NCBI RefSeq assembly: GCF_007096355.1
Contig: NZ_VKDF01000001.1
Coordinates: 6,450 to 66,224 of the forward strand
Origin: Paracoccus sp. M683
GTDB lineage: Bacteria; Pseudomonadota; Alphaproteobacteria; Rhodobacterales; Rhodobacteraceae
Direction of reading: 5' to 3'
Length of the DNA stretch: 59,775 bases
A program made the translations under genes and the position numbers. Under the pieces are notes generated by a model. That model did no database searches and was not told where the DNA came from. It saw only the letters and a program-made list of their open reading frames with translations. Shown piece by piece: positions 1 through 8,668 of the stretch (the first letter of the stretch is position 1; the number at the start of each line of letters is the position of its first letter).

Positions 1-486
1 GGGCGCGGCAGGTGTGTCGGCCTCGATGGCCGGCACACCTGCACCTTCGGCCTCGACCGTCAGATCGCCACCAATGGCCATGATGGCGGGGGCCTTGTCC
101 TTCAGTTCCAGCACCACGCGCTGCGCCAGTTTAGGGCCGACGCCCTGCGCCTTGCGCACCGTGGACCAATCGCCAAGCGCGATCGCGCGGGCCAGCCCCT
201 CGGGTCCAAGCGTGCCCAGAATGGCCAGCGAGACCTTGGCGCCAACCCCCTGCACACCCGTCAGCAACCGGTGCCATTCCTTTTCCAGCATGGTGGGAAA
301 GCCGAACAGTTGCAGCAGATCCTCGCGCACCAGCAGATCAGTATACAGCGCCGTTGCCTGCCCGGCCGGCGGCAGGGCCGCCGCCGTGCGTTCGCTGACA
401 TGGACGATATAGCCGACCCCGCGCACGTCGATCAGCACATGATCGCGGGCGCGGTGCAGGATCACCCCGGCGATGCGGCCGATCAT
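1..486 (-). CDS. ruvA: Holliday junction branch migration protein RuvA (3'-truncated by window edge)
   Basis: RuvA binds four-way Holliday junctions and loads the RuvB motor during recombination. The first 162 codons are present. The start is [10 protein letters not shown] and the N-terminal OB fold follows, with a [11 protein letters not shown] stretch. Two helix-hairpin-helix segments are visible ([16 protein letters not shown] and [19 protein letters not shown]), as expected for the DNA-binding domain II. The frame is still open at base 1, so the C-terminal RuvB-binding domain lies outside the window. The start codon overlaps the ruvC stop by 4 bp (ATGA), which fixes the start and indicates co-transcription with ruvC. 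Confidence 0.96.
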   Translation of the reverse strand, partial: MIGRIAGVILHRARDHVLIDVRGVGYIVHVSERTAAALPPAGQATALYTDLLVREDLLQLFGFPTMLEKEWHRLLTGVQGVGAKVSLAILGTLGPEGLARAIALGDWSTVRKAQGVGPKLAQRVVLELKDKAPAIMAIGGDLTVEAEGAGVPAIEADTPAAP

Positions 487-971
487 GCGACCACCCGGAT
501 ATTGCGGCCCTGCAAATGGCGGGCGTGACAGATCGCGATGGCCAGCGCATCCGCCGCATCGGCGCCGTCGAAGTGGACGCCAGGCAATTGCATGCGCACC
601 ATATGCTGCACCTGTTCCTTTGCCGCGTGCCCCACGCCGACCACGGTTTTCTTGACCGCGTTCGGGGCGTATTCGCCAACCGAAAGCCCAGCCTCGGCCG
701 GCGCCAGAAGCGCGATCCCACGCGCCTGCCCCAGTTTCAGCGTGCCGGCCGCATCCTTGTTCACAAAAGTCTGCTCAACCGCCGCTGCGTCAGGCGCATG
801 TTCGGCGATGACCGCCCGCAGCCCCCGATACAGGGCCAGAAGCCTGACACCCAGTTCACCCGTTTCTGACCGAATGACACCGTTGGCGACATGGCGCAGA
901 CGCGGCCCATCGACGAAAATCACCCCCCAGCCCATGTTCCGCAAACCAGGGTCAATGCCCAGAACCCGCAT
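483..971 (-). CDS. ruvC: Crossover junction endodeoxyribonuclease RuvC
   Basis: RuvC resolves Holliday junctions by symmetric cleavage. The 162-residue length is normal. All four acidic catalytic residues of the RNase H-like fold sit at the classical positions: D7 in VLGIDPG, E66 in AAAVEQTFV, and D138 and D141 in [10 protein letters not shown]. It is the first gene of a ruvC-ruvA pair and its stop overlaps the ruvA start. ruvB would be expected next, beyond the left edge. Confidence 0.97.
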   Translation of the reverse strand: MRVLGIDPGLRNMGWGVIFVDGPRLRHVANGVIRSETGELGVRLLALYRGLRAVIAEHAPDAAAVEQTFVNKDAAGTLKLGQARGIALLAPAEAGLSVGEYAPNAVKKTVVGVGHAAKEQVQHMVRMQLPGVHFDGADAADALAIAICHARHLQGRNIRVVA

Positions 972-1142
972 CTCTGCCCTCTTTTTTCCTTTTTCAAAGG
1001 GTTAGCACGAAACGCGAACATCGCCTAGAGCCTTTGTCCGCAAAGCTTGCGCCATTCACCAGGACGAGGAAAGCGCCTTGCCGGCCCGGTCATCCCCGAT
1101 CGCAAACCGGACAAGGCCCGTGCGTCACGCCACATTACAATG

Positions 1143-1178
1143 AAAAAAGCCAGGGCCGCGAAAAACGACCCTGGCTTT
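1143..1178 (-). terminator. Rho-independent terminator of the Hint-protein gene
   Basis: Ten-base perfect arms AAAGCCAGGG (1146-1155) and CCCTGGCTTT (1169-1178) enclose a 13-base loop. Read on the minus strand, the stem is followed by a run of Ts (complement of the A run 1143-1148). It lies 24 bp past the stop of the minus-strand gene ending at 1202, so it should end that transcript before the ruvC promoter region. Confidence 0.85.
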
Positions 1179-1201
1179 CATGGATTGCGAAAAGAAGCCA
1201 A

Positions 1202-2356
1202 TCAGTTGCGCTGCAAGGCGACCCGGTTCTGGCGATGCCGCATGGCCAGCTTGCGCCCCATCCGGCCCGAGGCCAGCGGTCGTGCCGCAGCCGGCCGTTC
1301 ATCCCCCTGCAATTCGGGGAAAATTGCGAACAGCTCGTCGCGCGCCGCCTGGCCAACCGACCGCAGCGCCTGTTCGCCGGCATAAAGCGATTCCGTCTCG
1401 GCGCCGTTGGAGAAAACCACCTCATGCTCGTCGAACATGACGTGATGATAGGTGACACCGCCCTCGGCCGCGTCCACGTCGATCCCTTCCAGCATCACCA
1501 GTTGCTTGGCGGCAACCAGAACCTCGTCCGTGCCGAACATGCGCTGCGCGATGCGCGACCGGACCAGAACGCGGTGCTGAGGCGAAACCATCAGATCCTG
1601 CTCGGGCGTCGTCTGGGCCAGCGCGCCCGCAGAAATGCGGATCGGGCGCAGGCGGGTTTCAGCATCCAGCTCGGCGGCGCTGAAGTGGCGCGAACCGACC
1701 CAGCGGATCGGCCGGGCGCCGTGGTCGCGAGTCAGCACCAGATCGCCGACCTTCAGCCCCTCGACCGGCACCTCGCCGTCGGGGGTGCGGATCATCGTGC
1801 CCGCCGCGAAACAGGGCACCGTGACGATGTCCTCAATGTACTCGCGATTGTAGTACATCCCGCTCGCGTCATTGTCATGGACGCCGGTAATCCGAATCCC
1901 CTGAATCGGGGCATTTTCCAGCAACAGGGCGTCGGCCGACCAGATACTGGGGGGCGCGGCCCATGTGTTGCCGGCCGTGTCCTGAAACACGTTCAAATGC
2001 CCGGTCGCCGTGGTGCCGTCAGCATAGGTGACGACGACATTGTATTGGACAAGCGCATCAAAGGTGTGCTGGACGGTATTGCCGTTCGCATCAGTGATAT
2101 AGAAGGTATCGTTACCCCGGGAGTTATCCTGGTTATAGGAGAGGTTGGCCGCCGACGAGCCACCGCCGTCATTGCTGCTATAGCTGCCAGGACTGAAGGT
2201 CTGAACGCTGGCATTGGTGAACGAGGTGAAGTTCCGGTTCACCAGTTGGCCGGCATTCTCGGCATCGAAATCAGGGCGGGTTCGCGTCCCCTCCACCGGG
2301 TCGATAATCGGGAGATTTCCCAGATAGATAACCTTGAACGTATCACTGGTAGGCAT
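1202..2356 (-). CDS. Hint (hedgehog/intein-type) domain protein
   Basis: A 384-residue protein of unknown role. Residues 1-180 are low in Lys and rich in Asn, Ser, Gly and Thr, resembling an extracellular beta-rich segment. From C182 (PCFAAGTMIRTPDGEVPVEG) to about residue 330 it is a Hint domain of the type abundant in Rhodobacteraceae, with the conserved GDLVLTRDHG and PIRWVG motifs. In Hint domains the first Cys is the nucleophile for N-to-S acyl shift, so self-cleavage at P181/C182 is possible. There is no classical signal peptide; family members are often exported by non-classical routes. It stands alone between ruvC and the divergent mrp operon and has its own terminator. The function is not known. 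Confidence 0.8.
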   Translation of the reverse strand: MPTSDTFKVIYLGNLPIIDPVEGTRTRPDFDAENAGQLVNRNFTSFTNASVQTFSPGSYSSNDGGGSSAANLSYNQDNSRGNDTFYITDANGNTVQHTFDALVQYNVVVTYADGTTATGHLNVFQDTAGNTWAAPPSIWSADALLLENAPIQGIRITGVHDNDASGMYYNREYIEDIVTVPCFAAGTMIRTPDGEVPVEGLKVGDLVLTRDHGARPIRWVGSRHFSAAELDAETRLRPIRISAGALAQTTPEQDLMVSPQHRVLVRSRIAQRMFGTDEVLVAAKQLVMLEGIDVDAAEGGVTYHHVMFDEHEVVFSNGAETESLYAGEQALRSVGQAARDELFAIFPELQGDERPAAARPLASGRMGRKLAMRHRQNRVALQRN

Positions 2357-2585
2357 TTCAAATTCCTTTCAGACGCAGATAAACTTCGTCGACGCGGGCA
2401 AACCGCAAACAAGTGAATAGGTCATATAACCAATCCACGATTCGCCGCAAGAATTATCATGGTAAACAAGGGCCAGTACCGAATGACGGCACAGCCCAGA
2501 GGTTGCTTGACTCCCACAAACTATGCCCGCAAGAGATGGGTTAACAACAAAAATAACGTCACGAGCGAACGGGGAAGACGATCTG

Positions 2586-5438
2586 ATGTCGCCAGCTCTT
2601 ATTGCCTTGCTGCCCTTTTTCGGCGCGCTGTTGCCTGGATTGCTGATCCGATCCGGGCGCAACGTGGCGGCGATCAGTTGCGGAACCGCAACACTGGTCG
2701 CTTTTATCGGATTGCTGCTGCATATCCCGGCCATCATGCGCGGCGAGGTCATCACGACCAGCTTTTCCTGGCTGCCTCAGATCGGGCTTGCCGCCAGCTT
2801 CCGCGTCGACGGGCTGGGGCTGCTGTTTGGCACGCTGATCCTGGGGATCGGGCTGCTGATCATCACCTATGCGCGCTTCTACCTGTCGCGGCACGATCCG
2901 ATCGGCAAGTTCTATACCTATCTGATGCTGTTCCAAGGCGCGATGATGGGCATCGTACTGTCGGACAACATCCTGCTTTTGCTTGTGTTCTGGGAGTTGA
3001 CATCGCTGTCCTCCTTCCTGCTGATCGGCTATTGGCGGCATCTGCCCGAGGGGCGGCAGGGCGCGCGCATGGCGCTGACCGTGACCGGGGCTGGCGGCAT
3101 GGCGATGATCGCGGGCATGCTGATTCTGGGCAATATCGCCGGCAGCTATGAGATCAGTGACATCCTGCTGGCCAAGGACGCCATTCAGGCCAGCCCGCTG
3201 TATTTCCCGGCGCTGATCCTGATTCTGTTGGGCGCATTCACCAAATCGGCGCAATTCCCGTTCCATTTCTGGCTGCCGCACGCCATGGCCGCGCCGACGC
3301 CGGTTTCGGCCTACCTGCATAGCGCCACGATGGTGAAGGCCGGGCTGTTCCTGATGGCGCGGCTGTGGCCGGTGCTGTCTGGCACGCCGGAATGGTTCTG
3401 GATCGTCTCGACCGCAGGCCTGGTGACCATGCTGATCGGCGCCTTCATCGCGCTGTTCAAGGACGATCTGAAGGCCCTGCTGGCCTTTTCAACCGTCAGC
3501 CATCTGGGTCTGATCACGATGCTGCTGGGCTTTGGCACGCCCGAGGCCGCCATCGCGGCGGTGTTTCACATCATCAACCACGCGACCTTCAAGGCCGCGC
3601 TGTTCATGACCGCAGGCATCGTCGATCACGAAACGCATACGCGCTCGATCCAGCGACTTGGAGGCCTGCGCAGGCTGATGCCGATCACCTTCGCCATCGG
3701 CACCATCGCGGCGCTGTCCATGGCGGGCATTCCGCCGCTGAACGGCTTCCTGTCAAAGGAAATGATGCTGTACGAGACCAGCCATCTGGAACAGGCGCGG
3801 CAGGTCTTTATGGTGGTCGCGACGATGGCGGCGCTGTTCTCGGTCGCCTATTCGTTCCGCTTCATCGTGCATGTTTTCCTTGGGCCGGTGCGCGACGATT
3901 ATCCGCACAAGCCACATGATCCGGGCCTGGGCATGTGGATCGGGCCGGCATTCCTGGTGTCGCTGGTCATTCTGATCGGGCTGTTTCCGAACACCATGGC
4001 GGGGTGGCTGGTCGATGCCTCGGCCAGCGCGGTGACGGGCGAGGCGCAGCAATCAAATATCTACCTGTGGCACGGCGTGAACGCGGCGCTGATCATGTCG
4101 ATGATCGCCATCGCCGGCGGTGCGATCCTGCTGACGGTCTATCCGGCGATCTATGCGCTGTGGCAGGCAGGCCCCCACCCCGAGGCCAAGGCCATGTTCC
4201 ACGCCGTCATCCGCTGGACGGTGCGCGGCGCGCGCGAACTGACCAATGGCATCACTGACGGGACCATGTCGCGCGCGCTGGCTGCGTTCACGATGACGGC
4301 CGTTGCCTGCGGCGCGCTGGCCTGGTCGACGGGAAGCATCGGCCCGTTCGCACGACCGATGCTGCCGATTGAACTGGTGCCAGCAGTCGGCTGGATCATG
4401 ATGATGGTGGCCACGGGCTGCATGGTGGCGTTCCACCGCTATCGCCTGCTGGCGCTGGTGCTGGTGGCGATCGTCGGGCTGATCGTGTCGGTCGGCTTTG
4501 CCTATTTCTCGGCGCCCGATCTGGCGCTGACCCAGATCTCGGTCGAGATCGTCACGGTCATTCTGCTGCTGCTGGCGCTGAACTATCTGCCCAAGCGCAC
4601 CGCCGTCGAATCGACCGATCGACGGCGCGGCACCGATGCCTTCATCGCCACACTGGCCGGGGTCGGCTTTGGCGCGCTGTCCTATGCGATGATGCGAGGC
4701 GGTTTCGCCTTCGAGACGATCTCGGGCTATATGCTGGAATACAGCTACAAGAAGGGCGGAGGCGACAATGTCGTCAACGTCATTCTGGTCGACTTCCGTG
4801 GTTATGATACCTTCGGCGAGATTACCGTTCTGGGCATCGCCGCGCTGGTCATCTTTGCCCTGACGGAAACGCTGTTGCAGGGCAAATCCTCGCGCCGGTT
4901 GCGCAACTGGGTGCGCGATTACCGCCGCGCCGGCGATCGCCATCCGCTGATGCTGGTGGTGGCGACGCGGATGCTGCTGCCCATTTCGCTGGTCGTGGGC
5001 GTCTTTATCTTCCTGCGGGGCCATAATGAACCGGGCGGCGGCTTCATCGCCGGCCTGGTCGTCGCCATCGCGTTCCTGATGCAATACATGGCCTCGGGCT
5101 ATGCCTGGGCGCAGGACCGTCAGCGCATTCCCTATCACGCCATGATCGGCGTGGGCGTGGTGGCGGCGGCGGCGACCGGCCTTGGCGCCTGGTTCAACAA
5201 CCGGCCATTCCTGACCTCGGATTACGGCTATTTCAAACTGCCCCTGCTGGAAGAGTTCGAACTGGCCACCGCCATGGGCTTTGACCTTGGCGTGTTCCTG
5301 TGCGTGCTGGGGGCGGTGATGCTGGCGCTGAACTCGCTGTCGCGGATCTCGCGGCATGCGGGGGGCACGGTGAATCTGGAGCCGATGGACAATATTGACC
5401 CCGAGGGCCTTCGACCCCGGCAAGAGGAGGCGCAGTAA
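2586..5438 (+). CDS. mrpA: Mrp/Pha Na+(K+)/H+ antiporter subunit A, fused with subunit B
   Basis: Large membrane subunit (950 residues) of a cation/proton antiporter related to complex I, acting in pH and sodium homeostasis. The NuoL-like core is visible: E137 in FWELTSLSSF, then HFWLPHAMAAPTPVSAYLHS followed by K251. Residues of roughly 786-930 (from HPLMLVVATRMLL through RGHNEPGGGFIAGL) are a complete MnhB domain, so A and B are one polypeptide, as in rhizobial PhaAB. I start at ATG 2586 (MSPALIALLPFF), where the first membrane helix begins and a purine-rich GGGGAAG precedes; an in-frame ATG at 2523 would add 21 hydrophilic residues. First gene of an operon reaching 8621. Confidence 0.95.
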   Translation: MSPALIALLPFFGALLPGLLIRSGRNVAAISCGTATLVAFIGLLLHIPAIMRGEVITTSFSWLPQIGLAASFRVDGLGLLFGTLILGIGLLIITYARFYLSRHDPIGKFYTYLMLFQGAMMGIVLSDNILLLLVFWELTSLSSFLLIGYWRHLPEGRQGARMALTVTGAGGMAMIAGMLILGNIAGSYEISDILLAKDAIQASPLYFPALILILLGAFTKSAQFPFHFWLPHAMAAPTPVSAYLHSATMVKAGLFLMARLWPVLSGTPEWFWIVSTAGLVTMLIGAFIALFKDDLKALLAFSTVSHLGLITMLLGFGTPEAAIAAVFHIINHATFKAALFMTAGIVDHETHTRSIQRLGGLRRLMPITFAIGTIAALSMAGIPPLNGFLSKEMMLYETSHLEQARQVFMVVATMAALFSVAYSFRFIVHVFLGPVRDDYPHKPHDPGLGMWIGPAFLVSLVILIGLFPNTMAGWLVDASASAVTGEAQQSNIYLWHGVNAALIMSMIAIAGGAILLTVYPAIYALWQAGPHPEAKAMFHAVIRWTVRGARELTNGITDGTMSRALAAFTMTAVACGALAWSTGSIGPFARPMLPIELVPAVGWIMMMVATGCMVAFHRYRLLALVLVAIVGLIVSVGFAYFSAPDLALTQISVEIVTVILLLLALNYLPKRTAVESTDRRRGTDAFIATLAGVGFGALSYAMMRGGFAFETISGYMLEYSYKKGGGDNVVNVILVDFRGYDTFGEITVLGIAALVIFALTETLLQGKSSRRLRNWVRDYRRAGDRHPLMLVVATRMLLPISLVVGVFIFLRGHNEPGGGFIAGLVVAIAFLMQYMASGYAWAQDRQRIPYHAMIGVGVVAAAATGLGAWFNNRPFLTSDYGYFKLPLLEEFELATAMGFDLGVFLCVLGAVMLALNSLSRISRHAGGTVNLEPMDNIDPEGLRPRQEEAQ

Positions 5439-5854
5439 TGGAAATGCTTGTCGCATCCGCAATCGGCGCGATGACCACCGCAGGGGTCTATCTGATCCTG
5501 CGCCGGCGCAGCTTTTCGGTCGTGCTGGGCATGACCATGCTGACCTATGCCATCAATGCCTTCCTGTTCGTGTCCGGCCGGTTGGTGGTGAACCAGCCGC
5601 CGATCCTGCGCGACCACAGCGGCGACATCAGCGGCTATACCGACCCGCTGCCGCAGGCGCTGGTGCTGACCGCCATCGTCATCTCGTTCGGGATGACGGC
5701 CGTGGTGGTGATGATGGCGCTTGGCGCCTTTATCGAGGGGGGCGACGATTATATCGACATGCCCGAGGATGACCGCCGCATGCCGCCGCTGCATCTGGTC
5801 GACACCACGGACGAGCCGGCCCCGGCCGAGACGGAAAAAGGTAGCCAAGCATGA
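5438..5854 (+). CDS. mrpC: Mrp antiporter subunit C
   Basis: NuoK-like small membrane subunit (138 residues) with three hydrophobic helices within residues 1-105 and a charged cytosolic tail rich in Asp, Glu and Pro. Motif VLGMTMLTYAINAFLFVSGR is typical of MnhC/PhaC. The start shares one base with the mrpA stop (TAATG) and is preceded by AGAGGAGG, so translation is coupled. Its end overlaps mrpD by 4 bp. Confidence 0.94.
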   Translation: MEMLVASAIGAMTTAGVYLILRRRSFSVVLGMTMLTYAINAFLFVSGRLVVNQPPILRDHSGDISGYTDPLPQALVLTAIVISFGMTAVVVMMALGAFIEGGDDYIDMPEDDRRMPPLHLVDTTDEPAPAETEKGSQA

Positions 5855-7449
5855 ACCACTGGATTATCGCCCCGGTTCTGCTGCCTGCCCTGTTTGGCGC
5901 GCTGATCATCCTGTGGATGCGGCACGATCTGCTGTTGCAGCGGACTTTCGGCATCATCGGGTCGCTGTGCCTGCTGGGAGTGGCGCTGTATCTGAACATC
6001 CTTGCCGCCAGCGGCGAGGTCTATGTCTATCGCCTTGGCAATTGGGCGGCGCCCTTCGGCATCGTGCTGATGTTGGACCGGCTGTCCGCGATGATGCTGC
6101 TGCTGGCCGGTTTCCTGGCGCTGGTGGTCCAGCTTTACGCCTTCGGCTCGGGCTGGGATCGCAAGGGCTGGCACTTCCATGCGCTGTGGATGTTTCAGAT
6201 GATGGGGCTGAACGGCGCCTTCCTGACCGGCGACGCCTTCAACCTGTTCGTCTTTTTCGAGGTGCTGCTGATCGCCAGCTATGGCCTGATGATCCATGGC
6301 GGGGGCCCGATGCGGCTGCGCGCGGGCGTGCAGTATATCAGCTATAACCTTGCCGGCTCGACCCTGTTTCTTGCGGCACTCGGGGCGATCTATGCCTCGA
6401 CCGGCACGCTGAACATGGCCGATCTGGCGGTGCGCGTGGCGGCGATGCCGGCCGATGACACCGCCCTTCTGCGCGTGGGCGCGGTGCTGCTGCTGATCGT
6501 CTTTGCGGTCAAGGCGGCGCTGGTGCCGCTGCATTTCTGGCTGCCCTCGACCTATGCCAACGCGCCGGGGCCGTCCTCGGCACTGTTCGCGATCATGTCC
6601 AAGGTCGGCATCTATGCGATCATCCGCTTTTTCACGCTGGTCTTTCCGCAGGACACGGTGATCGAGACCATCGCCACCGACCTGCTGCTGCCGGCCGCGC
6701 TGGTGACGCTGCTGCTGGGGCAGCTGGGGGTTCTGGGCACGCGCAGCCTGACGCGGATGGCGGCCTATGCGGCCATCGGTTCGATCGGCACGCTGACCAT
6801 CGCGGTCGCCCGCTTTGACGAGCCGGGGCTTACGGCGGCGATGTATTACCTGATCCATTCGACGCTGGCGGCGGGCGCGCTGTTTCTGGTGGTCGACATG
6901 ATCGGGGCGCGGCGCGGCGGCGATATCTGGCTGCGCCAACGCCCGGCCATCGCCAATACCGGTCTTGTATCGGCGCTGTTCTTTGCCACCGCCATCGCGG
7001 TCGTCGGCCTGCCGCCGCTGTCTGGCTTCGTGGGCAAGCTGCTGATCATGCAGGCCACGATGGCCGATCCCTGGATGCCGCTGATCTGGACGGTGATCCT
7101 TGCCACCTCGGTGGTGGCGCTGGTGGGCTTTGGCCGCGCCGGATCGGTCATCTTCTGGAAATCGCACGAGTTGGACCCCGAACCGGGCAATGACAGCGAC
7201 GAGGGCCCGCGCCCGAAAAAAGGGCCGATCCCGACCAAGCTGGAAACCGACGAAGCAATTCAGGACGTGGCTGATTCTGCCTCGCCGGCACTGGCCTTTG
7301 CCTCGGTGGGCGTGCTGCTGAGCGCCCTGGCGCTGCTCAGCATATTTGCGGGACCGGTGACCAGCTATCTGGCGGATACATCCGCGCAGCTGCATGATCC
7401 GAACAGCTATCTGCAACCGGTGCTGCATATGCAGGAGGACACGAAATGA
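5851..7449 (+). CDS. mrpD: Mrp antiporter subunit D
   Basis: NuoM/N-like membrane subunit (532 residues), about 14 helices, proposed to form a proton channel of the antiporter. Conserved features are the membrane glutamate in FVFFEVLLIASYG and the lysine-containing VKAALVPLHFWLPSTYANAP with SALFAIMSKVGIYA following. A hydrophilic loop around residues 440-475 (rich in Glu, Asp, Pro and Lys) precedes the last helix. It overlaps both neighbours by 4 bp (ATGA). Confidence 0.95.
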   Translation: MNHWIIAPVLLPALFGALIILWMRHDLLLQRTFGIIGSLCLLGVALYLNILAASGEVYVYRLGNWAAPFGIVLMLDRLSAMMLLLAGFLALVVQLYAFGSGWDRKGWHFHALWMFQMMGLNGAFLTGDAFNLFVFFEVLLIASYGLMIHGGGPMRLRAGVQYISYNLAGSTLFLAALGAIYASTGTLNMADLAVRVAAMPADDTALLRVGAVLLLIVFAVKAALVPLHFWLPSTYANAPGPSSALFAIMSKVGIYAIIRFFTLVFPQDTVIETIATDLLLPAALVTLLLGQLGVLGTRSLTRMAAYAAIGSIGTLTIAVARFDEPGLTAAMYYLIHSTLAAGALFLVVDMIGARRGGDIWLRQRPAIANTGLVSALFFATAIAVVGLPPLSGFVGKLLIMQATMADPWMPLIWTVILATSVVALVGFGRAGSVIFWKSHELDPEPGNDSDEGPRPKKGPIPTKLETDEAIQDVADSASPALAFASVGVLLSALALLSIFAGPVTSYLADTSAQLHDPNSYLQPVLHMQEDTK

Positions 7450-7940
7450 TCTTCCGCCGCCTGTTCCCTCATCCGTTGCTGTCGATCCTGCTGATCCTGG
7501 TCTGGATGATGCTGGTCAACCGCTTTGCCTGGGGGTCGCTGGTCTTTGCCGTGCTGCTGTCGATCGTGGTTCCGGCGCTGATCGCGCCCTATTGGCCCGA
7601 CCGGCCACGCATCCGCCGGCCGATCAAGTTTCTGGTCTATGCGGCAATGGTGGTCTGGGACATCATCGTCGCCAATATCCAGGTGGCCCGGATCGTGCTG
7701 TTCAAACGCAATCGCGACCTGAAGCCCGCATGGATCAATGTGCCGCTGGAACTGACCGCCCCCGAGGCGATCGCCGTCCTTGGCGGCACCATCACCCTGA
7801 CCCCCGGCACCGTCACCTGCGACATGTCCGAGGAAGGTGGCGCGCTGCTGGTCCATTGCCTGCACGCCCCCGATCCCGATGCGGTGCGCGACGAGATCAA
7901 GACCCGCTACGAGGCCCGGCTGAAGGAGATCTTCGAATGA
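7446..7940 (+). CDS. mrpE: Mrp antiporter subunit E
   Basis: MnhE/PhaE subunit (164 residues). Two or three N-terminal membrane helices (PLLSILLILVWMMLVNRFAW) are followed by a soluble C-terminal domain with the family hallmark ITLTPGTVTCD near residue 115 and the later LLVHCLHAPD. The subunit is required for assembly of the Mrp complex. The overlap with mrpD and mrpF is 4 bp on each side. Confidence 0.94.
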   Translation: MIFRRLFPHPLLSILLILVWMMLVNRFAWGSLVFAVLLSIVVPALIAPYWPDRPRIRRPIKFLVYAAMVVWDIIVANIQVARIVLFKRNRDLKPAWINVPLELTAPEAIAVLGGTITLTPGTVTCDMSEEGGALLVHCLHAPDPDAVRDEIKTRYEARLKEIFE

Positions 7941-8206
7941 TCGAATATGCCCTGAATTTCGCCTTTGCCTGTTTCGGCCTTGCGCAGTTGTTCTGCCTGT
8001 ATCGCGTGGTCATTGCGCCGGGCGTCAGCGACCGGGTGCTGGCGCTGGACACGATGACGATCAACATGATCGCGCTGCTGACGCTGTTTGGCATCCTGCA
8101 CGGCACTGCCATGTATTTCGAGGCCACGCTTCTGTTCGCCATGGTCGGCTTTGTCTCGACCGTATCCTATGCGAAATTCATCCTGCGCGGCGACGTGATC
8201 GAGTAA
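7937..8206 (+). CDS. mrpF: Mrp antiporter subunit F
   Basis: Small membrane subunit (89 residues) with three predicted helices. The motif RVVIAPGVSDRVLALDTMT, with the conserved Asp residues in SDRVLALD, is diagnostic for MnhF/PhaF, and the C-terminal GFVSTVSYAKFILRGDVIE fits the family. I use the ATG at 7937 (MIEYALNF), which overlaps the mrpE stop by 4 bp; a much longer open frame upstream in this phase is only the out-of-frame shadow of mrpE. Confidence 0.93.
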   Translation: MIEYALNFAFACFGLAQLFCLYRVVIAPGVSDRVLALDTMTINMIALLTLFGILHGTAMYFEATLLFAMVGFVSTVSYAKFILRGDVIE

Positions 8207-8219
8207 GAGGACCGGAAGA

Positions 8220-8621
8220 ATGGAACAATTCGCGGAAATCCTGATTGCGGCGCTGATCGTCATCGGCGGCACCTTCGGGCTGATCGGATCCTATGGGCTG
8301 GTCAAGCTGCCCGATCCGATGACGCGACTGCATGCGCCGACCAAGGCCGCCACGGTGGGCGTGGGATCGGTGCTTGTGGCGTCGATTCTGTGGTTTGCGA
8401 TCTATGGCGAACATGACAGCTGGCACGAGCTGCTGATCATCCTGTTCATCTTTCTGACCGCGCCAATCACCGGGCTGATGATCGCCAAGTCCCATATCCA
8501 CCGCAGCTGGCGATGGAACGAACTGCCCACGCCTGCGCCCGATGACAACTGGGCGACCTGTGCTCCCGACCGCGAGGCCGGGACCGCCGCGAAAAGCGAG
8601 GATCAGGGTCAGCCGGGCTAA
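8220..8621 (+). CDS. mrpG: Mrp antiporter subunit G
   Basis: Last subunit of the antiporter (133 residues). Three helices occupy residues 1-90, with the MnhG signature GSYGLVKLPDPMTRLHAPTK, and the C-terminus is a polar tail. It starts 13 bp after mrpF with GAGGACCGGAAG upstream as ribosome binding site. Being last in the six-gene order AB-C-D-E-F-G, it completes a full antiporter. Confidence 0.94.
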   Translation: MEQFAEILIAALIVIGGTFGLIGSYGLVKLPDPMTRLHAPTKAATVGVGSVLVASILWFAIYGEHDSWHELLIILFIFLTAPITGLMIAKSHIHRSWRWNELPTPAPDDNWATCAPDREAGTAAKSEDQGQPG

Positions 8622-8638
8622 GACCTGTCAGCCCGGCT
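8611..8638. terminator. Inverted repeat between convergent mrpG and the hydrolase gene
   Basis: Arms AGCCGGGCT (8611-8619) and AGCCCGGCT (8630-8638) pair perfectly around a 10-base loop. The left arm includes the first base of the mrpG stop codon. There is no T run on either side, so it is a weak terminator or a 3'-end stabilising hairpin shared by the two convergent transcripts. Confidence 0.5.
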
Positions 8639-8668
8639 GGTGCCGTCGCCTGATGCTGTCGCGCCGGA

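Noticed and set aside
2507..2530. TTGACT as -35 box of the mrp operon
   Set aside because: No matching -10 hexamer at 16-18 bases; the only TATGCC is too close, so no promoter is claimed.
5749..7428. A 559-codon open frame on the minus strand opposite mrpD
   Set aside because: Composition is His, Gln and Arg repeats, the complement of membrane-protein codons; mrpD on the plus strand is a certain gene here.
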